The translations under genes and the position numbers were made by a program. From NCBI RefSeq assembly GCF_036373705.1, contig NC_089864.1, positions 1,730,501 through 1,794,500 of the forward strand: DNA of 64,000 nucleotides. Reading direction: 5' to 3'. This document shows, in pieces, positions 16,801 to 28,600 of the stretch. Each line of letters opens with the position of its first letter. The stretch's first letter is position 1. The stretch is from Amia ocellicauda. Lineage: Eukaryota; Chordata; Actinopteri; Amiiformes; Amiidae. The notes beneath the pieces were generated by a model. The model ran no database searches. It was given only the letters and a program-made list of their open reading frames with translations, and was not told the origin of the DNA.

Positions 16801-19800
16801 AGTATATATTAGTGTGACAGTGTGTATGTGTGTATGTGAATCAGTATATATTAGTGTGACAGTGTGTGTGTATCAGTATATATTAGTGTGACAGTGTGTG
16901 TGTGTGTGTGTATGTGTATCAGTATATATTAGTGTGACAGTGTGTATGTGTGTATGTGTATCAATATATATTAGTGTGACAGTGTGTGTGTGTATGTGTA
17001 TCAGTATATATTAGTGTGACAGTGTGTATGTGTGTATGTGTATCAATATATATTAGTGTGACAGTGTGTGTGTATCAGTATACAGTGAGGGAAAAAAGTA
17101 TTTGATCCCCTGCTGATTTTGTACGTTTGCCCACTGACAAAGAAATGATCAGTCTATAATTTTAATGGTAGGTGTATTTTAACAGTGAGAGACAGAATAA
17201 CAACAAAAAAATCCAGAGAAACGCATTTCAAAAAAGTTATAAATTGATTTGCATGTTAATGAGGGAAATAAGTATTTGATCCCCTATCAATCAGCAAGAT
17301 TTCTGGCTCCCAGGTGTCTTTTATACTGGTAACGAGCTGAGATTAGGAGCTCTCTCTTAAAGGGAGTGCTCCTAATCTCAGTTCGTTACCTGTATAAAAG
17401 ACACCTGTCCACAGAAGCAATCAATCAGTCAGATTCCAAACTCTCCACCATAGCCAAGACCAAAGAGCTGTCCAAGGATGTCAGGGACAAGATTGTAGAC
17501 CTACACAAGGCTGGAATGGGCTACAAGACCATCGCCAAGCAGCTTGGTGAGAAGGTGACAACAGTTGGTGCGATTATTCGCAAATGGAAGAAACACAAAA
17601 TAACTGTCAGTCTCCCTCGGTCTGGGGCTCCATGCAAGATCTCACCTCGTGGAGTTTCAATGATCATGAGAACGGTGAGGAATCAGCCCAGAACTACACG
17701 GGAGGATCTTGTTAATGATCTCAAGGCAGCTGGGACCATAGTCACCAAGAAAACAATTGGTAACACACTACGCCGTGAAGGACTGAAATCCTGCAGCGCC
17801 CGCAAGGTCCCCCTGCTCAAGAAAGCACATGTACAGGCCCGTCTGAAGTTTGCCAACATCTGAATGATTCAGAGGAGAACAGGGTGAAAGTGTTGTGGTC
17901 AGATGAGACCAAAATCGAGTTCTTTGGCATCAACTCAACTCGCCGTGTTTGGAGGAGGAGGAATGACCCCAAGAACACCATCCCAACCGTCAAACATGGA
18001 GGTGGAAACATTATGCTTTGGGGGTGTTTTTCTGCTAAGGGGACAGGACAACTGCACCGCATCAAAGGGACGATGGACGGGGCCATGTACCGTCAAATAT
18101 TGGGTGAGAACCTCCTTCCCTCAACCAGGGCATTGAAAATGGGTCGTGGATGGGTATTCCAGCATGACAATGACCCAAAACACACAGCCAAGGCAACAAA
18201 GGAGTGGCTCAAGAAGAAGCACATTAAGGTCCTGGAGTGGCCTAGCCAGTCTCCAGACCATAATCCCATAGAAAATCTGTGGAGGGAGCTGAAGGTTCGA
18301 GTTGCCAAACGTCAGCCTCGAAACCTTAATGACTTGGAGAGGATCTGCAAAGAGGAGTGGGACAAAATCCCTCCTGAGATGTGTGCAAACCTGGTGGCCA
18401 ACTACAAGAAACGTCTGACCTCTGTGATTGCCAACAAGGGTTTTGCCACCAAGTACTAAGTCGAAGGGGTCAAATACTTATTTCCCTCATTAACATGCAA
18501 ATCAATTTATATATTTTTTGAAATGCGTTTTTCTAGATTTTTTTGTTGTTATTCTGTCTCTCACTGTTAAAATACACCTACCATTAAAATTATAGACTGA
18601 TCATTTCTTTGTCAGTGTGTGTGTGTGTATCAGTATATATTAGTGTGACAGTGTGTATGTGTGTATGTGTATCAGTATATATTAGTGTGACAGTGTGTAT
18701 GTGTGTATGTGTATCAGTATATATTAGTGTGACAGTGTGTATGTGTGTATGTGTATCAGTATATATTAGTGTGACAGTGTGTGTGTATCAGTATATATCA
18801 GCGTGACAGTGTGTGTGTATCAGTATATATCAGTCACAGTTTGTGTGTATCAGTATATATCAGCGTGACAGTGTGTGTGTATCAGTATATATCAGCGTGA
18901 CAGTGTGTGTGTGTGTGTATCAGTATATATTAGTGTGACAGTGTGTGTGTATCAGTATATATTAGTGTGACAGTGTGTGTGTATCATTATATATCAGTCA
19001 CAGTTTGTGTGTATCAGTATATATCAGCGTGACAGTGTGTGTGTGTAGCAGAAAAAGCTCAGACCACTTCCTCTAGCCACACTGCAAATATAACTGCTAA
19101 TAGTCTATATATGTGTACACTTCCGTCTGTGTTTTTAAGTATGTATTTTAAAAACGAAAAAACTTTTGATTAAATTAAATATGAAAGTCATGAAGGAGCT
19201 AACATTTTAATGATATGGGTAAACCCTTAATTCCGGTAACTACATGTAATACGTTAATGCAAGTTTAGATGTTTTTCTGGTTGACAGCATAAACACAAGG
19301 CACTGAGAGCGCATGTGTCAGATTCGAGCTGCCTGTGAAAGCAACGCAAACTGGACAAATGTCAGGCTGTTGGATTATTACATACATTACATTACATTAC
19401 GATGGCACTGTTGAATTATTACATACACCAACAGCACAAACAAATCACTACCTTGAAGAAATTGCGAGTAATACAACCACTGCCTGATGCATTGACAATG
19501 GGGCCAGGACAAGGTTTTTGTTTTAAGGAATCCCATACAAAATAAAAGTTGATATCACACACAATGATATATATGTTTTATATATTTAGTGATGCTAAAT
19601 ACTGGTACCCAGTTTAATTCAGCAGCAGCTAATTAATAATGTAAAATATCTGGGATACTAAAATAATTGTTAATGTGAATCGGATCACAATTGCTATTTT
19701 TGTAAAGGCGCTCCTCATAAATGAAAGAAAACTAGATGAAAAGGCAGCAGTTATCTGGAAATTAACGTTTTTATTAAGAAATACACTTTTTAAGTGATAT

Positions 19801-21248
19801 AATTTGCTTTGTTCGGTTTCTACTTTTGAATAGCTGCCCTCCCCTCCCCCCGACATGACGTCACACTGTACCGCGAGCACATCAGCCTTGCGCCGGATAT
19901 GTTTTTGGTAATATTCGAATAATCTGAAAAGAAAAACTGAAACACTTAACATTCCCATCCCTAGTCTCTGTGTGTGAGAGTGTCTGTGTGTCCCTGTATG
20001 AGTTATCTGTGTGTGAGAGTGTTTGCGTGTGTCTGTGTGTGAGAGCTTGTCTGCGTGTCTTTGTGTGTAAGCATGTCTGTGTATCTTTGTGTGTCTGTGT
20101 GTGAGCATGTCTGTGTGTGAGAGCTTGTCTGTGTGTCTGTTTGTGAGAGCATGTCTGCATGTCTCTGTGTTAGTGTCTCTGTGTCTCTGTGTGTGAGCTT
20201 CTTTGTGTGTCTCTGTGTGTGTGTGTGTCTGTGTGTCTCTGCGTATGAGCGTCTCTGTGTGTGAGCGTGTCTCTGTGTGTGTGAGCGTGTCTCTGTATCT
20301 CTGTGTGTGAGAGTGTCTGTGTGTCTGTGTGTGAGAGTGTCTGTGTGTCTGTGTGTGAGAGAGTGTCTGTGTGTCTGTGTGTGAGAGAGTGTCTGTGTGT
20401 GAGAGTGTCTGTGTGTCTGTGTGTGAGTGTGTTTGTGTGTGAGAGTGTCTGTGTGTCTGTGTGTGAGAGTGTCTGTGTGTCTGTGTGTGAGAGAGTGTCT
20501 GTGTGTGAGAGTGTCTGTGTGTCTGTGTGTGTGAGTGTGTTTGTGTGTGAGAGTGTCTGTGTGTCTGTGTGTGAGAGTGTCTGTGTGTGAGAGTGTGTTT
20601 GTGTGTGAGAGTGTCTGTGTGTGAGAGTGTCTGTGTGTCTGTGTGTGAGTGTGTTTGTGTGTGAGAGTGTCTGTGTGTCTGTGTGTGAGAGTGTCTGTGT
20701 GTCTGTGTGTGAGAGTGTCTGTGTGTGAGAGTGTCTGTGTGTCTGTGTGTGTGAGTGTGTTTGTGTGTGAGAGTGTCTGTGTGTCTGTGTGTCTGTGTGT
20801 GAGAGTGTCTGTGTGTGTGAGTGTGTTTGTGTGTGAGAGTGTCTGTGTGTCTCTGTTTGCCATGGCAGAAAGAGAAGTGACAGTCAGAGGGAAGTTAATG
20901 AAGGCCTCTGCTGAAGCACAGAGTTTATATATAGACTCTCTGAAACTGTTCTCACTGCACTGCCCTCATCTCTTCACACTCAGTGCAAAACGGACTGCAA
21001 TATGGGACAGAGGAACACTTTCTAATGGTCTCCCCCTCACACTAATAAACCAGTGAATGTATCCACTGAGTTCTCGTTCTGCACTCGATTTGCACTTTTG
21101 ATTTTCTCTTGTGGCCTGGCCTTTAGTAGCCTTTGTATGAATTTCATTTCGGTTTCTTTTTCTTTTACGGGAGGAGGAACTACATTTTGTTTTGGTTTTG
21201 AATTGTTTCTGTGTTCTGTTCATTTTCTTCCTCCTAACCCCTTCCCCT

Positions 21249-21305
<57 letters not shown>

Positions 21306-22136
21306 CTTGCTGTATCTATCTATACTGTACAAAACTGTCACAGATACACACACTATCACAATCACTATACACACTCTCAGACACTTACGCACACACTAAC
21401 ATTCCCTTACACAAGCACACACACATGCACACAGACAGAAAGACACACACACGCACATACATATATACACAGACAGATGGATATGGAGAGATTAGACGAG
21501 AAGATCTAGACAGAGACAGCCAAACACAGATGTGAAAAAAGCTACAGAGATCTTAACAGAGACAGAGACAGAGACAGAGACACTAACAGAGCGACAGAGA
21601 CAGACAGGCAGAGACACTAACAGAGCGACAGAGACAGACAGGCAGAGACACTAACAGAGCGACAGAGACAGACAGGCAGAGACAGTAACAGAGCGACAGA
21701 GACAGACAGGCAGAGACAGTAACAGAGCGACAGAGACAGACAGGCACAGACACTAACAGAGCGACAGAGACAGACAGGCAGAGACAGTAACAGAGCGACA
21801 GAGACAGACAGGCACAGACACTAACAGAGTGACAGAGACAGACAGGCAGAGACACTAACAGAGCGACAGAGACAGACAGGCAGAGACACTAACAGAGCGA
21901 CAGAGACAGACAGGCAGAGACACTAACAGAGCGACAGAGACAGACAGGCAGAGACACTAACAGAGCGACAGAGACAGACAGGCAGAGACAGTAACAGAGC
22001 GACAGAGACAGACAGGCACAGACACTAACAGAGTGACAGAGACAGACAGGCAGAGACACTAACAGAGAGTTTTCACTGTCTTTAGACACACAACTGAAGG
22101 ACAGAGCTCACACTTACCCTGTGCTTCTTTGCTCAT
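11450..22136 (-). CDS. AIF1: Allograft inflammatory factor 1 (IBA1), complete
   Basis: Small EF-hand, actin-bundling, macrophage/microglia protein. Coding exons on minus: 22118-22136 (MSKEAQ), 14525-14586 ([20 protein letters not shown]), 13448-13514 ([20 protein letters not shown]), 12966-13007 ([13 protein letters not shown]), 11982-12144 ([20 protein letters not shown], then [13 protein letters not shown]) and 11450-11537 (ILMFEDKAK to FSDLP and stop). All have GT-AG borders and consistent phases, total 441 nt, 146 residues; human AIF1 has 147. The first EF-hand loop is [12 protein letters not shown]. The second EF-hand region is degenerate, as in the family. A minus-strand AATAAA lies at 11015-11020. 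AIF1 is transcribed toward PRRC2A, as in mammals. Intron 1 is unusually long (7.5 kb) and repeat-filled. Confidence 0.96.
13049..13269. mobile_element. 221-bp MITE with Tc1/mariner-type inverted repeats
   Basis: Ends CAGCTCTGGAAAAAATTAAG and TCTTATTTTTTCCAGAGCT form inverted repeats of roughly 30 bp, flanked by TA on both sides (13047-13048 and 13270-13271). It has no coding capacity and sits in an AIF1 intron. Confidence 0.8.
13565..13838. repeat. Minisatellite plus long (AT)n
   Basis: About four units of ACTGTACTGTATATATACAC plus CTGGACACACACTG, followed by about 70 bp of pure AT dinucleotide (13768-13838). Intronic in AIF1. Confidence 0.9.
14595..14960. repeat. CACA/TACACACTA simple repeat
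   Basis: Low-complexity array of ACTACACACTCACTACAC-type words in AIF1 intron 1. Confidence 0.8.
15531..16734 (-). mobile_element. Tc1-like element, copy 1, frameshifted transposase
   Basis: Ends CACTCACCTAAAGGATTATT and its complement, flanked by TA. On minus, the N-terminal part (16086-16586: helix-turn-helix, VAWSDESRF) and C-terminal part (15563-16072: [21 protein letters not shown]) are in different frames. Compared with the copy at 29217-30437, 17 bp are missing near 16098, between short CTC repeats, which explains the frameshift. All three catalytic acidic positions are visible across the two frames. Confidence 0.92.
17093..18614 (+). mobile_element. Tc1-like element lacking its 3' terminal repeat
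   Basis: A second Tc1 family. The left end CAGTGAGGGAAAAAAGTATT follows TA. The transposase reads [20 protein letters not shown] from about 17454, but the expected start codon is ATA. A small deletion near 17857 shifts the frame before the ORF at 17884-18459, which holds [24 protein letters not shown] and [11 protein letters not shown] (DDE triad). The right end stops at ATCATTTCTTTGTCAG and runs straight into TG satellite, so the outermost 40 bp or so of the right repeat is absent. Non-functional. Confidence 0.9.
19950..20860. repeat. GTGTGAGAGTGTCTGTGTGTCT array
   Basis: About 900 bp of TG-rich tandem words. The long open frames on both strands (His/Thr/Leu/Ser or Val/Cys/Ser repeats) are by-products of the repeat. 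Confidence 0.92.
21252..21299. repeat. (CT)n microsatellite
   Basis: Nearly pure CT dinucleotide tract of about 48 bp. Confidence 0.9.
21540..22066. repeat. 30-bp minisatellite CAGAGACAGACAGGCAGAGA
   Basis: About 16 units of roughly 30 bp (CAGAGACAGACAGGCAGAGA plus CACTAACAGAGCGA, with GTAACAG variants), ending 50 bp from the AIF1 first coding exon. Confidence 0.92.
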
Positions 22137-22214
22137 GTCTGCTAGAGAGTCATGGAGGGTGAGGAAGTCAGAGTCAGAAAGAGAGTTAATTTGAAAGGAC
22201 AGGGAGAGTTTGAG

Positions 22215-22465
22215 GAAGTGGTGCGTGTGTGCCTGTGTACGTGTGTGTGTGCGTGTGTGTATGTGTGTGTGTGCATTGGGTTAGGTGGTGCTGAGTTGTG
22301 TGTGTCTGTGTGTCTGTTTGTGTGCATTGGGGTAGGTGGTGCTGAGTTGTGTGCATGTGTGTACGTGTGTGTGTGTGCGTGTGTGTATGTGTGTGTGTGC
22401 ATTGGGGTAGGTGGTGCTGAGTTTTGTGCGTGTGTGTGTGTGTGTGTGTGTGATTGTGCATATGT
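22215..22465. repeat. (TG)n with repeated GCATTGGGGTAGGTGGTGCT
   Basis: TG/CG-rich tract carrying three copies of a GCATTGGG(G/T)TAGGTGGTGCTGAG word, just upstream of AIF1 for minus-strand transcription. Confidence 0.85.
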
Positions 22466-22469
22466 GCGG

Positions 22470-23200
22470 ACCTAAATACCTCCTGTCTCACACGCAGAGC
22501 TATATGTGACAAAAGGACCTTCAGTTAACCTACTGATCTTTTTTGTATATGACAAATTAAATTATAAATGGATTATAGTTGTATGAAAGTCTACTGTTGT
22601 AACAAACTATTCCTATATTTTACACAATTATAAGTTCGGTGCTGAGTTTGTCTTAGTGTCTATCAGCTTGTAATCTTGTGTGTTCAAGTGTATGTAATCT
22701 CAATACAGTTTGTGCAGTAGTTCAATGTATAGGAGGCCTATATCTCAGTTTGTATGAGGTGGTAATAATAGTACATCTCAGTATAGTGTATTCTCAAAAT
22801 AGAGGTAATATGTTTTATAGTGTGTTAGTAGAGTAAATTGTAAGTTCATTGTTGAGTGTGTCTTAGTTTCTATCAGCTTGAGATCTTAATATGTGTATTT
22901 CAGTAGGGCCTACTTCTCTGTGGTGAATGAGAGTGTAGTCTCATATATGTCTCACTTATGATCTACAGAAATAAAACATTTGTTTGCTGCAATATTACTG
23001 CAACCTACCAGTTTCTGCAACCTTTTCGCAAACATTTATGGGACGGTTGCAGCAATATTGGTGGTAAATGCCCAAGAAAGGTTGAGGCAGGCCTATTTTA
23101 TTGGTATGGGTAATCAGAGGAGAGGTGGGGTTACAGCATCAGCTTCCTGGGCAAAGAAGCAGTTTTACAAGTATTGCCAAAGCATGTAATATAATTAATA
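22470..23200. other. Spacer upstream of AIF1, no gene seen
   Basis: AT-rich sequence. Two imperfect copies of a TTGAGT/CTTAGT-TCTATCAGCTTG segment (about 22628-22680 and 22840-22892) are the only structure I see. AIF1 control sequences may lie here but are not identifiable by eye. Confidence 0.4.
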
Positions 23201-23214
23201 CATACACCGATCAG

Positions 23215-23965
23215 CCATAACATTATGACCACCTGCCTAATATTATGTAGGTCCCAAAACAGCCCTGACCCGTTGAGGCATGGACTCCACTAGACCTCTG
23301 AAGGTACCACTGGCACCAAGACGTTAGCAGCAGATCCTTTAAGTCCTGTAAGTTGCGAGGTGGGGCCTCCATGGATCGGACTTGTTTGTCCGGCACATCC
23401 CACAGATGCTCGATTGGATTGAGATCTGGGGAATTTGGAGGCCAAGTCAACACCTTGAACTTGTGATTCATCAGACCAGGCCACCTTCTCCCATTGCTCC
23501 GTGGTCCAGTTCTGATGCTCACATGCCCATTGTAGGCAGTTTCGGCAGTGGACAGGGGTCAGCATGGCCAGCATTAACTTTTTCAGCAATTTGAGCTACA
23601 GTAGCTTGTCTGTTGGATCGGACCACACGGGCCAGCCTTCGCTCCCCACGTGCATCAATGAGCCTTGGCCACCCATGACCCTGTCGCCGGTTCACCGCTT
23701 TTCCTTCCTTGGACCACTTTTGATAGGTGCTGACCACTGCAGACTGGGAACACCCCACAAGAGCTGCAGTTTTGAAGATGCTCTGACCCAGTCGTCTAGC
23801 CATCACAATTTGGCCCTTGTCAAAGTCGCTCAGATCCTTACACTTTCCAATTTTCCTGCTTCTAACACATCAACTTTGAGGACAAAATGTTCACTTGCTG
23901 CCTAATATATCCCACCCACTGACAGGTGCCATGATAACGAGATTATCAGTGTTATTCACTTCACC
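23215..23965 (-). mobile_element. Third Tc1 family, internally deleted and 3'-truncated copy
   Basis: The left end CACCGATCAGCCATAACATT follows TA. Minus-strand fragments show [20 protein letters not shown] (helix-turn-helix), VAWSDES and [12 protein letters not shown] in different frames. The other end stops after CTTCACCTGTCAGTGG, without the terminal GGCTGATCGGTGT. It is of the same family as 30459-31091. Confidence 0.85.
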
Positions 23966-23969
23966 TGTC

Positions 23970-25005
23970 AGTGGTGCCGTGCGGTTGCTGGCCATCCACA
24001 CACTGTCCCTACATTGTTCCTGCATTGTCCATCCGGCTGTGGCAGGCAGACACATATCTGGCTGCTATACTGGCAGTGTTCTCCTCTCCCAGAAGGATAG
24101 GGACCTTTTCTGTATCTTGGAGGAGTGTGAATTATCTGATATGGTTCAGACGTTTGGGGGTGTATTCTTTTCTTGTGTCTGTGTATTTCGAGCAGGACAA
24201 CAGGAAGTGTGTCTCTGTTTCGACCTCTCCCTGCTCACAGTGCCGTACTGTGTGAACCGTATTGAACGGTCTCTGTGTCCTGGTCTGACTGCCTGCTGAG
24301 CAGGTGGCGTAGTTTGCCTACAATAGACCCACCGGTGACTCAGGCAAGCAAATGTTACCAGATTACTTGGGGGAATTCAATTCAATTTAAATCTGGGGGA
24401 ACAGATTAAAAGCAACTAATCCATTTTCAAAGCTTTGTGTTTTAAAGTGGTGTGAGTGAACAAGTAATAACTGCAGTGCTTTAAAAAGTGTGGCCATTTG
24501 TTTATGATGCAAAACCTGAAATCAATATTGAACAGAAGGAAATGTAAGTGTTTACTATTTGTTAAATAGAGGTGTAAGATACTGGTCTGTGTGCTCTTAG
24601 TTAATGATCATATTTTACATTTTATTTGTTTTTATTAATTTTTAGTAAACATTGGTCGGTTATGTATGTATTAGTGGATTTGTTTATTTCTCTGCTTGTT
24701 TGCATGACTCAGTACTGAAATAGATCTCTAAGCAAAGCAGGAAGCATGTGACACAGAGAGGCAGCCCAGGAGAATGCAAATCCACCCTCACCACAGATAT
24801 CGCCTCACAAACCAGATCAATGAGCAGTAGTGTATTATTTGTAAAGAGATGTTGTTAATCTGACTGAAGGAAAGCAGTGGAGACAGAGGGGAAGTCTGAT
24901 TGAGAAGAACAGAGAGGGGGAGAGAGAAAGAGAGAGGATCTGTCACAAGGCAAGCATCTTCCACTGTACTGTTTGGAGGGGAATTACTGCACTGGTCTGG
25001 GGAAG
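23970..25005. other. Intergenic, nothing recognised
   Basis: No convincing exon, motif or repeat family. Short open frames lack family signatures. Confidence 0.4.
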
Positions 25006-25009
25006 TTTA

Positions 25010-26400
25010 TAAAGAACATAAGAAAGTTTACAAATGAGAGGAGGCCATTTACCCCATCATGCTCGTTTGGTGTCCATTACTAACTAAGTGATCTGAGGAT
25101 CCTATCCAGTCTGTTTTTGAATGTTCCCAAATTTTCAGCATCTACCACATCGCTGGGGAGTTTGTTCAGATTGTGACGCCTCTCTGTGTGAAGAAGTGTC
25201 TCCTGTTTTCTGTCTTGAATGCCTTGAAGCCCAATTTCCATTTGTGTCTCCGGGTGCGTGTGTCCCTGCTGATCTGGAAAAGCTCCTCTGGTTTGATGTG
25301 GTCGATGCCTTTCATGATTTTGACGACTTGAATCAAGTCCAAACTTGGAATAAGTCTGGTTGCTCTCCTCTGAACTGCCTCTAGAGCAGCGATATCTTTC
25401 TTGAAGTGTGGAGCCCAGAACTGTCCACAGTATCCAGATGAGCTCTAACTAGTGCATTGTACAGTCTGAACATCACTGCCCTTGTTCTCAAATCTACACT
25501 TTTTACAATATACCGTAACATTTTGTTTGTCTTTTTTATTGCTTCCCACATTGTTTGGATGGAGAAAGTGAGGAGTCCACATAGACTCCTAGGTCTTTGT
25601 CATGCGTTACTTCATCTAGTTCTGTTCCTCCCATAGTGTCATTATAGTGGACATTTTTGTTACCTGCATGTAATACCTTGCACTTGTCCACATTGAATTT
25701 CATCTGCCAGGTGTCGGCCCACAACTGAATATTATCCAAGTTCCTTTGAATAGCCTGTGCTGCCGAGATTGTATCTGCTGAGCCGCCTATTTTAGTATCA
25801 TCTGCAAATTTGACAAGTTTGCTAACTATCCCAGAGTCCAGATCATTAATATAGATTAGAAAAAGCACAGGCCCTAGTACTGATCCCTGTGGAACTCCAC
25901 TAACAACCTCACTCCAGTTAGAAGAGACTCCTCTAATTGACACCCTCTGTTTCCTAGACATCAACCAGTTCATAATCCATCTACTTACATTACCCTGAAT
26001 GCCTACAGCTTCCAATCTGAGGATCAGTCTTTGGTGTGGAACCTTATCAAAAGCTTTTTGAAAATCTAAGTATATCATATCATATGCTTTCACCTGATCT
26101 ACAGCTGCAGTTGCATGTTCAGAGAACTCTAATAAATTAGTAAGACATGATCTGCCTCATCTAAACCCATGTTGACTATCTCCAAGAATATGGTTTTCAT
26201 TAAGATGCTCCTCTATTTTCTGTCTAATCATTTTTTCTAACATTTTACAGGTGATGCAGGTGAGACTGATTGGTCTGTAATTTCCTGGCTCAGTTTTGTC
26301 CCCTTTCTTGTGGATTGGTTTGACATTTGCTGTCTTCCAGTCAGTTGGCACATCCCCTGTTCTAAGTGTCATTTGGAATATTTGAGTTAAAGCCTGGCGT
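25010..26400 (-). mobile_element. CR1-like LINE, 5'-truncated, broken reverse transcriptase
   Basis: On minus, 26372-26157 encodes DWKTANVKPIHKKGDK and GNYRPISLT, ending at a stop where an Arg codon is expected (GFR then TGA). 26093-25536 encodes YLDFQKAFDKVPHQ, GVPQGSVLGPVLFLIYINDL and the catalytic FADDTK. Downstream frames carry more decayed 3' sequence to about 25010 (TTTATAAAGAACATAAGAAA). Only the reverse-transcriptase half and tail remain. Confidence 0.88.
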
Positions 26401-28590
26401 TACTGCTGTACTGTGCCATTGATGCAGAGAGTGACAGAGCGATGGAAAGGGGGATGGGACCATTCTCCTCATCCTGCTCCTGCTCCTCCTCCCTGCCATT
26501 TCCACACCACATCAGTCAGAGGGACGGCCCAATTAGAGATGCTGGGAGAGACCAACACTCGACAGGTAAGAGCTCCTGTCTCTGCATGAATGTAGTGTGG
26601 GTTTAAAAATTACTTACTCTGCTCACTCTCTATACACTTTCTAAAACTAAATAAATATTGTAAATCAAAGAAAGTGAGACAAAGACAGAAAAACAGGAAA
26701 GCCAGGGTGATCAATGAAAGTGGGAATAAAATGAAAAAGCCAGAATGAGAAAAGAAAAAGACAAAGAAAGAAGGAGAAATAGAGAAAAAGATATCTGTCT
26801 GTACCCAAGGTAAGAGTACTTGTTTCCCCACTGCCAAAGCAGATGTTACTGCATTGCACTGTGGTGACTGCACCTAAAGCTTGCATCTAATTTTCACATT
26901 TTCTAGAAAGAAAAATGTCAGTGTATAGATTAAGTTTATATAGTTTGTGATGTTTCAGTTACATCATTAAATGTTTTATGTATTTTTTTATTAATTTGTT
27001 CTGTTTGTTTACTGCTTTTTTTATGTAGTCAGTCAGTCAGTAGCAGTCAGTCAGTTAATTTGCTGAATAGCGACGTGCAGAGAGCTGGTGAGTTTTTACT
27101 ATAAATATTCAAATGCAATCCTATTTCTGTTCCTTTGAGTGCTGTGGTGGTCTAGTGTTAAAGGAGGCGGTTGAGTTCATTTTCCCAGAAAATACATATC
27201 TATGCAAAACCAGGAACTGGGCTGGATAAGGCAAATCAGCCCAGCGCCACCAAAGACACACAAACATGGAATCAACAATTATTATTATTCAGTAAAGAAA
27301 CATATTCATTAATAAATTAACTGGGTGATGGTTGCAGTTGTAACAGTAACAGCAGGGAGATGTTGGCATGTGTGAGCGTTTGCGAGAGCGTGAATAGTGA
27401 ATGTGTGGATAGAGAATGTGAATGTAAACAGGAGGCTGCCAGGGTAGTGAACACTGGTGTAGAGAAAGGGCCAGATCCAGGGATGGGCAATGGTCGAGAA
27501 ACCGGCAAACTGAGCGATGTGGAAAGTCCAAGAAATGAGGCAGTGTGTCAGACACAGGGCGAACAAGACAGTCACGGGAAGTCCAAGAGACGGTGGTCGG
27601 TAATGAAAAGCAAGGGTTGAAAGCTCAGTGGCAGAGAAACAGGGAAACACTCAGTAGTGCAACACAAGGAATACAAGGCTTCACACTGATGTCAGGAGAC
27701 CAGGGTGTAGAAGTACTGGGGAGATGCACGGGACCTGGGTGATTAGGTAAAGTCACGGGTTAGATCAGTGGGAGATAGGAATGGACACGGGGTATGATTG
27801 TGTGTTCTGGAGACCTCTGGTGGTAAACTTGGGAAAGTGTCATGGGGAAGACCTGACAGTGTGTGCATCCTGAAAGAGCTCAAATAATGATACTGAGTGG
27901 AGCGGGCAATATACCAGGATGCCCTTAAAGTACATAAAGTATAAGATAATAATCAAAAGGTGGAAATGCAAAAAGTGACACAGAAGAAGCACCAATACAA
28001 TACAGGGCAGCAGCGACAACCAGCCTTCACTCTGGGGAGAGAAGGGTTAAAACAAGGGCGCTAACTCTGAGAGAGAGTCATCCACAGCACTGCGGGCACT
28101 GGGAGAGTGCAAGGGGGGGTGGCGGCACCTGGCGCTCAGAGTTAACATCACAGCCAAGCAGTCAGGAGAGCTGCTCAACATTGGGAGAGCATGGCGACAC
28201 CTGGTGCTCAGAGTTAGAATTAAAGCCTGAAAACGAATTCAATAGAAATTGGAATTCAAGCAATCTGAGGAGAATAAAGTCCTGGCCCGTGTCTCTGCAG
28301 GTGTGAGTGCTGGCCCGTGTCTCTGTAGGTGTGCAGGGTCTCAGAGGGAGCCGGGCTCTGAGTGCAGGGGGCTGCCATGGGGAAGTCAGCGCTGTGACTG
28401 TGCCAGTGTCATAGCATGTGGGACCTCACTCTCTTTTCCAGCTCAACTCTGAGCGCCGTCACTCAATGATCTGTTCATTTGGACCTTCATAATTGTTTTA
28501 ATCTTCTTTAACACTTCAGATTTGTCAATGAATGACGAAGTGCTTCTTGTCAATAGATTGCAGATTGCAGGAGGCCGGGCTCTGAGTGCA
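26400..28590. other. Intergenic, mostly unassigned
   Basis: No gene recognised. A hydrophobic frame (ILLILLLLLLPAIS) near 26465-26505 has no in-frame ATG nearby. About 28095-28230 holds two imperfect copies of a GCACCTGGCGCTCAGAGTTA word. Confidence 0.4.
28344..28400 (+). pseudogene. Broken duplicate of the lectin-gene leader exon
   Basis: CCGGGCTCTGAGTGCAG then ATGGGGAAG repeats the sequence at 28573-28609, but its frame ends after five more codons (ATG GGG AAG TCA GCG CTG TGA) and the following bases differ. It looks like a remnant of a local tandem duplication. Confidence 0.4.
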
Positions 28591-28600
28591 GTGGGCTGTC

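Larger units (their letters stand above)
15165..19045. repeat. TATATTAGTGTGACAG satellite, split by two Tc1-type elements
   Basis: Tandem array with unit core ATCAGTATATATTAGTGTGACAG followed by a variable (TG)n/TATG tract. It occupies 15165-15528, 16737-17090 and 18615-19045; the gaps are the transposons at 15531-16734 and 17093-18614. Confidence 0.9.

Noticed and set aside
20003..20863. 286-codon frame rich in His-Thr-Asp/Arg repeats
   Set aside because: It is the antisense reading of a TG-rich tandem repeat; frames are open on both strands.
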